Program-made: the position numbers and the translations under genes
Source: Nocardia nova
GTDB lineage: Bacteria > Actinomycetota > Actinomycetes > Mycobacteriales > Mycobacteriaceae
NCBI RefSeq assembly: GCF_002933465.1
Contig: NZ_PSZE01000030.1
Coordinates: forward strand, 1-64,000
Reading direction: 5' to 3'
DNA: 64,000 bases
The notes under the pieces: model-generated
The model's input: the letters and a program-made list of their open reading frames with translations, nothing else
What the model was told of the DNA's origin: nothing
Database searches by the model: none
Part shown: positions 59,787-64,000 of the stretch, in pieces
Position numbering within the stretch: position 1 is the first letter of the stretch
Layout of the letters: every line of letters begins with the position of its first letter

Positions 59787-60140
59787 CTAGCCCCATCCCA
59801 ACTGATGCAGTCGTTCTTCGTCAATCCCGAAATAGTGAGCTATCTCATGGATCACAGTGATGGCCACTTCCTCGACGACCTGCCGTTCGTCGTCGCACAT
59901 TTCCAGAATCGTGTCGCGGTAGATGGTGACGGTGTCCGGCAGCGCGCCGCCGTACTGACTGTCCACCCGGTCGGTCAGGGCGATGCCGTGATACAGCCCG
60001 AGCAGATGCGGATCCTCCGGATTGCGGGCTTCGATCAACACCACGACGTTCTCGATCGCCTGGGTGAGCGCGGGCGGAATCGTATCCAGCGCATCGCCGA
60101 CCAGTTCTTCGAACCGGCTCTCCGACATCGACACCGGCAT
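59787..60140 (-). CDS. Zincin-like metallopeptidase family protein
   Basis: 117 residues. The motif HEIAHYFGID gives His98, Glu99 and His102 for a zinc site. The family (DUF1025/zincin-like) is small and often found as a single domain; Rv3836 is the likely counterpart. ATG at 60140 is four bases after the stop of the septum-formation gene; an internal ATG at 60128 is an alternative. No ribosome-binding site is clear; reinitiation after the upstream gene is likely. Confidence 0.87.
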   Translation of the reverse strand: MPVSMSESRFEELVGDALDTIPPALTQAIENVVVLIEARNPEDPHLLGLYHGIALTDRVDSQYGGALPDTVTIYRDTILEMCDDERQVVEEVAITVIHEIAHYFGIDEERLHQLGWG

Positions 60141-60144
60141 GGCG

Positions 60145-61302
60145 TCAGCGCTGCGGCGGAATCGGCGCGGGGGCCGCACCCGGCAGCGGCGCCGGGGTGG
60201 AACGCCCGGAACTCGGCGGCGGCACCGGCGCCTGGCCGTCGATCAGCACATCGCCCTTGGCCGATCCGGTGATCGTCGCGAAACCGTCCTGAGAGCCCTT
60301 GCCCACCAGGCAATTCAGCTTATGGCTGCCGACCAGCCAGCTGCGGGCGTCGAGGTTGTCCCAGAAGATGGTCAGCGTCTTGTTGATCAGCACGTCCTGA
60401 CCGCCGAGGTAATCGCCTGCGGCGCGGCCACATTCGTCCTGCATGAACTTGTCCTGATCGGCGTTGGCCGGCGGGCCGCCGGTGAAGTGGGTGCCGAGAT
60501 CCACCGTCGACATCACCTCATAGGCGTGCGGCTGGCCGCAGGGGACCGGTTCGTTGGTGGGCAGGTTCTGATTGATGCCGATGCAGGTGCCCGGATCGAA
60601 GACGCGGGACTGGTCGCTGTCGCGCACCCGCCCCACGGTCTGCTGGGTGGCGCTGCCCGTGGCGCTCACCAACTGCAACCCGCACCGGATGGTCCGATCG
60701 CCATTGCGCCAGCCCGGTTCACCCGGGTTGACCATGCCGACCACGAACCGCCCCCGCGGGTCGAGCCGGCCACCGAGGTAGGCGGCCGCGGCCGATGCGC
60801 AGTGTTCGTCGCGCAGCTCGCCGAAGCGCAGCGAATCGGGGAAGGCCGAGCCCGGCCCGAATTCGCGACCCGGATATTTGCTCAGGTCGATGTCGGCGGT
60901 GACCTCGAACAGATGTTTGTCGGCGCAGTTGACCTTGGTCAGGTCCAGGGTTTTGGTGCTGGTCCAGGTGAGGCAGTCGCCGGTCTTGGCGGCGCCGAAG
61001 GCGGCGTCGGCACGGCCGGCGGGCGGTTTGCCCGATCCCGGATCGTGCGCCTCCAGCCCGTGCGAACTGCGAAACCCCGAGATGGACAGCGTCACCAGCG
61101 CCGCTACCACGGCACCGACGGCGACCGCGAGCAATCCCCACCGCAGCCGATGCGGATGCAACGCCTTGCCATCCTGCCCCAAGCGATTTCCGGCGCCCGA
61201 CAACGGGCGGCGACGTTTCGCCCCGGCACGCCTGCGGCGAGGCGTGTCGGATTCTTCGTTTCCCGGTTCCGGCGCCGCTGGCGCCCCATCGTCGGAGGAC
61301 AT
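60145..61302 (-). CDS. Septum-formation-family membrane protein
   Basis: 385 residues. A basic Pro-rich cytoplasmic segment (1-48) precedes one transmembrane helix (about 52-75, WGLLAVAVGAVVAALVTLSI) and a long extracytoplasmic part with two repeated cysteine-bearing lobes (GDCLTWTSTK ... VNCADKHLFEVTADIDLSKY and GTCIGINQN ... PCGQPHAYEVMSTVDLGTHF), the septum_form/DUF4190-type pattern. Counterpart of Rv3835 in the serS neighbourhood. The role in septation is family-level knowledge only. It is divergent from serS with 105 bp between starts. Confidence 0.87.
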   Translation of the reverse strand: MSSDDGAPAAPEPGNEESDTPRRRRAGAKRRRPLSGAGNRLGQDGKALHPHRLRWGLLAVAVGAVVAALVTLSISGFRSSHGLEAHDPGSGKPPAGRADAAFGAAKTGDCLTWTSTKTLDLTKVNCADKHLFEVTADIDLSKYPGREFGPGSAFPDSLRFGELRDEHCASAAAAYLGGRLDPRGRFVVGMVNPGEPGWRNGDRTIRCGLQLVSATGSATQQTVGRVRDSDQSRVFDPGTCIGINQNLPTNEPVPCGQPHAYEVMSTVDLGTHFTGGPPANADQDKFMQDECGRAAGDYLGGQDVLINKTLTIFWDNLDARSWLVGSHKLNCLVGKGSQDGFATITGSAKGDVLIDGQAPVPPPSSGRSTPAPLPGAAPAPIPPQR

Positions 61303-61407
61303 CGCCGTCCATCATGGCAGGCCCCGCACGGGGCCTGCCATGATCGGTTCGGATTTCACCGGATCCTCAGAAAATGCGGTGGACACCTCCCACTAGGCTG
61401 ATTGTCC

Positions 61408-62670
61408 ATGATCGACCTCCGATTCCTGCGCGAGAATCCCGAAGCGGTCCGTGCCTCGCAGCGTGCCCGCGGTGAGGACCCGGCGCTGGTGGATGCCCTG
61501 CTCGAGGCGGATGCCGCCCGCCGCGCCGCGGTCGCGACGGCGGACAACCTGCGCGCGGAACAGAAGACGCTGGGTAAGAAGGTCGGTAAGGCGTCCCCGG
61601 ATGAGCGCGCGACGCTGCTGGCGCATGCGCAGGAGTTGTCGGCGAAGGTGAAGGAGGCCGAGGCCGCCGAGAACGCGGCCGACGCCGAACTGGACACCGC
61701 CCACCGCGCGATCTCGAACGTCGTGCAGGAGGGCGCGCCCGCGGGCGGCGAGGACGATTTCGTGCTGCTCGAAACAGTGGGCACTCCCACCGAATTCGAC
61801 TTTTCCCCGCGCGACCATCTCGACCTCGGTGAGGCGCTCGGGCTGATCGATATGGAACGTGGCGCCAAGGTCTCGGGCGCCCGCTTCTACTTCCTGACCG
61901 GCTACGGCGCCCTGCTGCAACTGGGCCTGCTGCAACTCGCGGCCCAGCGCGCGGTCGCCAACGGCTTCACGATGATGATCCCGCCGGTGCTGGTGCGGCC
62001 GGAGATCATGGCCGGAACGGGATTCCTGGGCCAGCATTCGGCCGAGGTCTATCACCTCGACGACGACGATCTGTACCTGGTCGGCACCTCGGAGGTCCCG
62101 CTGGCCGGCTACCACTCGGGCGAGATCCTCGACCTGAGCGACGGGCCGAAGCGCTATGCCGGCTGGTCGTCGTGCTTCCGCCGCGAGGCCGGCAGCTACG
62201 GCAAGGACACCCGTGGCATCATCCGCGTACACCAGTTCGACAAGGTCGAGATGTTCGTCTACTGCCGGCCCGAGGACGCCGACGCCGAACACCGCCGCCT
62301 GCTGGACTGGGAGAAGGAGATGCTCGCCGCGATCGAGGTCCCGTATCGGGTCATCGATGTGGCAGGTGGCGATCTCGGCAGTTCGGCCGCCCGCAAATTC
62401 GACTGCGAGGCCTGGGTGCCGACCCAGCAGAACTATCGCGAACTCACCTCGACCTCGAACTGCACCACCTTCCAGGCCCGCCGCTTGTCGGTGCGCTACC
62501 GGGACGAGAACGGCAAGCCACAGATCGCCGCGACCCTCAACGGCACCCTCGCGACCACTCGGTGGATCGTCGCGTTATTGGAAAATCACCAGCAGGCGGA
62601 CGGCTCGGTCAGGGTGCCCGCCGCGCTGGTCCCGTTCGTGGGCCGCGAGGTGCTCGAGCCGCCGCGGTAG
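61408..62670 (+). CDS. serS: Seryl-tRNA synthetase
   Basis: 420-residue class II synthetase. The N-terminal coiled-coil arm (about 25-100) binds tRNA-Ser. Motif 2 lies in SSCFRREAGSYGKDTRGIIR, serine-binding residues in TSTSNCTTFQARRLSVRYR, and motif 3 near NGTLATTRWIVALLENHQ. The ATG at 61408 stands eight bases after TAGGCT (61394-61399) and has no Shine-Dalgarno, so it is probably leaderless. The stop codon lies in the first unit of a 23-bp tandem repeat. Confidence 0.96.
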   Translation: MIDLRFLRENPEAVRASQRARGEDPALVDALLEADAARRAAVATADNLRAEQKTLGKKVGKASPDERATLLAHAQELSAKVKEAEAAENAADAELDTAHRAISNVVQEGAPAGGEDDFVLLETVGTPTEFDFSPRDHLDLGEALGLIDMERGAKVSGARFYFLTGYGALLQLGLLQLAAQRAVANGFTMMIPPVLVRPEIMAGTGFLGQHSAEVYHLDDDDLYLVGTSEVPLAGYHSGEILDLSDGPKRYAGWSSCFRREAGSYGKDTRGIIRVHQFDKVEMFVYCRPEDADAEHRRLLDWEKEMLAAIEVPYRVIDVAGGDLGSSAARKFDCEAWVPTQQNYRELTSTSNCTTFQARRLSVRYRDENGKPQIAATLNGTLATTRWIVALLENHQQADGSVRVPAALVPFVGREVLEPPR

Positions 62671-62737
62671 TGATGGCGGCACCGCCGCGGTAGTGATGGC
62701 GGCACCGCCGCGGTAGTGATGGCGGCACCGCCGCGGT
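62659..62737 (+). repeat. 23-bp tandem repeat covering the serS stop codon
   Basis: Units begin at 62659, 62682 and 62705, with ten bases of a fourth at 62728. Each reads CCGCCGCGGTAGTGATGGCG plus GCA and can fold through GCCGCC/GGCGGC. The first unit contains the last codons and the TAG of serS, so every unit carries an in-frame-like TAG-TGA. Confidence 0.88.
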
Positions 62738-62802
62738 GACCTCGGCCTCGAATCCGGCGGTTGTCACTACTGCTATGCACCGCGTTGTCTAGGCTGGATG
62801 GC

Positions 62803-64000
62803 GTGCGAGGACTCGGGTCTCGCGGCGATATCCGCACGCAGGTTCGGGCGGCATCGGCGCTGGCGACGGCAATGCTCATGGCTCGGACCACCGGGGCGTT
62901 CTACGTCATGGGTGGGGTCCTGGGCTTGCTGATCACTGCCATCGCACCGGGGAACGAGGGCAACCGTCCGCTGGTCGGCTCGGCCGCTGTGGTCGCGCTG
63001 TTGCTCGGCGTGAGCCTGCTGATCTGGGGTCCTCGCCAGCCGCACTGGGCGCACCACGGGTATGTCGTGATGGCGACGGTGCTGGTCACCATCGCCGTGC
63101 ACTGGTTCCCGAACACCATCGGCGCGATCACGCTCGCCGCCTTCTACGTCTTCGTCGCCGCGGATGCCGCGATCTTCTTCACCTGGCGGCTGGCCGGGGC
63201 GCATGTGGCGCTCGCGGTCGTGCTCTGTCTGTGGGTGGTGCCGTCCCGGGGTCTGCCCTGGTGGTCGGGCATCATCCCGGCCGGAATCACGGTCGGCGCC
63301 GGCATCGTGGTCGGCATCCTCACCCGGATGGCCTCGGACGCCGATATCGACACACTCACCGGGCTGTTGAACCGCCGCGGGTTCGATCGCGCGCTCAACA
63401 GCGCCATCGGGCATGCCGGGCGGACCGGTCAGGGACTCGCGTTGGTCCTGGTCGACCTGGACCGGTTCCAGAAGATCAACGATCATCTCGGCCATCGCGC
63501 CGGCGATGCCGTACTCCAGCGCGTCGGCGACGCCTGGTCGAAGCTGCTGGGCCCGGATCAGGTGCTGGCCCGATACGGCGGCGATGCGTTCTCGCTGCTG
63601 TTGCCCAACACCACCGAACAGGCCGCGATCCTGCTGACCGAACAGCTGCGTGCCGCGGTCACCACGGGATGTTCGGCGGGTGTCACCTCCTGGCAGCCCG
63701 GCGAATCCGGATCGCTGCTGGTCAGTCGCGCCGATGTGGGCCTGTACCGGGCCAAGCAGGCCGGGCGCAACCGCACGGTGCTGGAATCGTCGCGGCAGCT
63801 GCCGCTGGCGGTCGAACTGCGCGAGGCCATCGATACCGGCGCGCTGGACGTGCACTACCAGCCCATCGTGAGCCTCGGTGAGGACGGCGCCCGAGCGGTC
63901 GGTGTGGAGGCGCTGCTGCGCTGGTCGTCCAACGCCCAGCCCGACGTCACCACCGAGGGGCTGATCCGGGTCGCCGAGGAATACGACCTGATCTCCGACC
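62803..64000 (+). CDS. GGDEF-EAL cyclic-di-GMP protein with degenerate GGDAF site (3' end outside window)
   Basis: At least 399 residues. Five or six N-terminal transmembrane helices (about 30-175) precede a GGDEF domain (about 185-335) with LTGLLNRRGFDRAL and RYGGDAF at 257-263. The catalytic Glu of GGDEF is Ala, so cyclase activity is doubtful. An EAL domain begins near 345 (LDVHYQPIVSLGED) with VEALLRW at 368-374 and runs off the window. Probably a c-di-GMP phosphodiesterase or sensor. The GTG at 62803 is seven bases after TAGGCT (62790-62795), a leaderless arrangement. Confidence 0.88.
   Translation, partial: MRGLGSRGDIRTQVRAASALATAMLMARTTGAFYVMGGVLGLLITAIAPGNEGNRPLVGSAAVVALLLGVSLLIWGPRQPHWAHHGYVVMATVLVTIAVHWFPNTIGAITLAAFYVFVAADAAIFFTWRLAGAHVALAVVLCLWVVPSRGLPWWSGIIPAGITVGAGIVVGILTRMASDADIDTLTGLLNRRGFDRALNSAIGHAGRTGQGLALVLVDLDRFQKINDHLGHRAGDAVLQRVGDAWSKLLGPDQVLARYGGDAFSLLLPNTTEQAAILLTEQLRAAVTTGCSAGVTSWQPGESGSLLVSRADVGLYRAKQAGRNRTVLESSRQLPLAVELREAIDTGALDVHYQPIVSLGEDGARAVGVEALLRWSSNAQPDVTTEGLIRVAEEYDLISD

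Noticed and set aside
62659..62737. CRISPR array after serS or in the gltBD spacer
   Set aside because: The repeats abut directly with no unique spacers, and no cas genes are present.

Overview
The window is GC-rich actinobacterial chromosome, most likely Nocardia or a close mycolic-acid relative. The grounds are: an fhaA-fhaB-pstP block beside a tRNA-Leu, as I recall it near the mycobacterial origin; a secreted AroQ-gamma chorismate mutase; a cutinase-family secreted esterase; the fused LysX (MprF plus lysyl-tRNA synthetase); a PE-PPE-EspG trio; and a right-hand half whose order (gltB, gltD ... sodA ... DUF4328, glpQ, bfrB, LCP, DUF2470, pheA, phosphoglycerate-mutase-like, zincin, septum-formation, serS) matches, from memory, M. 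tuberculosis Rv3859c-Rv3834c. No phage, transposase, CRISPR or rRNA is visible. One tRNA is present.

Layout. 1-3463: cell-wall/division signalling genes pstP (cut by the window edge), fhaB and fhaA on the minus strand. 3744-7052: tRNA-Leu(CAG), an esterase, a divergent AraC/TetR regulator pair and an acetyltransferase. 7752-15997: a MoxR-type cluster (SpoIIM-like, RDD, DUF58, MoxR ATPase, DUF4129, a membrane protein and DUF4407), probably building or checking an envelope complex. 16270-24102: secreted chorismate mutase, then glutamate synthase gltB and gltD, preceded by a long structured leader and separated by an unusual repeat array. 24465-31686: cutinase-like esterase, a small His/Asp-rich secreted protein, a phosphatase, lysX, S4, rraA and an SRPBCC protein. 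31776-35270: copper-handling genes (copD, copC, ycnI-like and two unknowns). 35501-39357: RecB-like nuclease coupled to htpG. 39569-43366: regulators and small metabolic enzymes. 43349-45787: a Mn/Ca transporter under a probable yybP-ykoY manganese riboswitch, an unknown gene and superoxide dismutase. 46049-50524: unknowns, rhodanese with an upstream cluster of DnaA-box-like 9-mers, DUF4328, glycerophosphodiesterase and DUF5926. 50628-55053: an iron-linked minus-strand run (DUF2470, CPBP protease, LCP, two ferritins) with one strong and one weaker DtxR/IdeR-type box. 55101-64000: pheA plus phosphatase, an inserted EspG-PPE-PE cassette, zincin, septum-formation protein, serS, and the start of a GGDEF-EAL protein cut by the right edge.

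How they work together. Metal homeostasis recurs: manganese export with an SOD carrying Gln at the metal-selectivity position, copper handling, and ferritin storage under iron control. Envelope building is the second theme (Fha/PstP, MoxR cluster, LCP, LysX, PE/PPE). Translational coupling by GTGA or ATGA overlaps is frequent. About ten genes have a TANNNT-like hexamer only 6-8 nt before the start codon, which suggests leaderless transcripts. The most unusual structure is the 66-bp repeat array between gltB and gltD, bounded by a 15-bp duplication that preserves both the gltB end and the gltD start.
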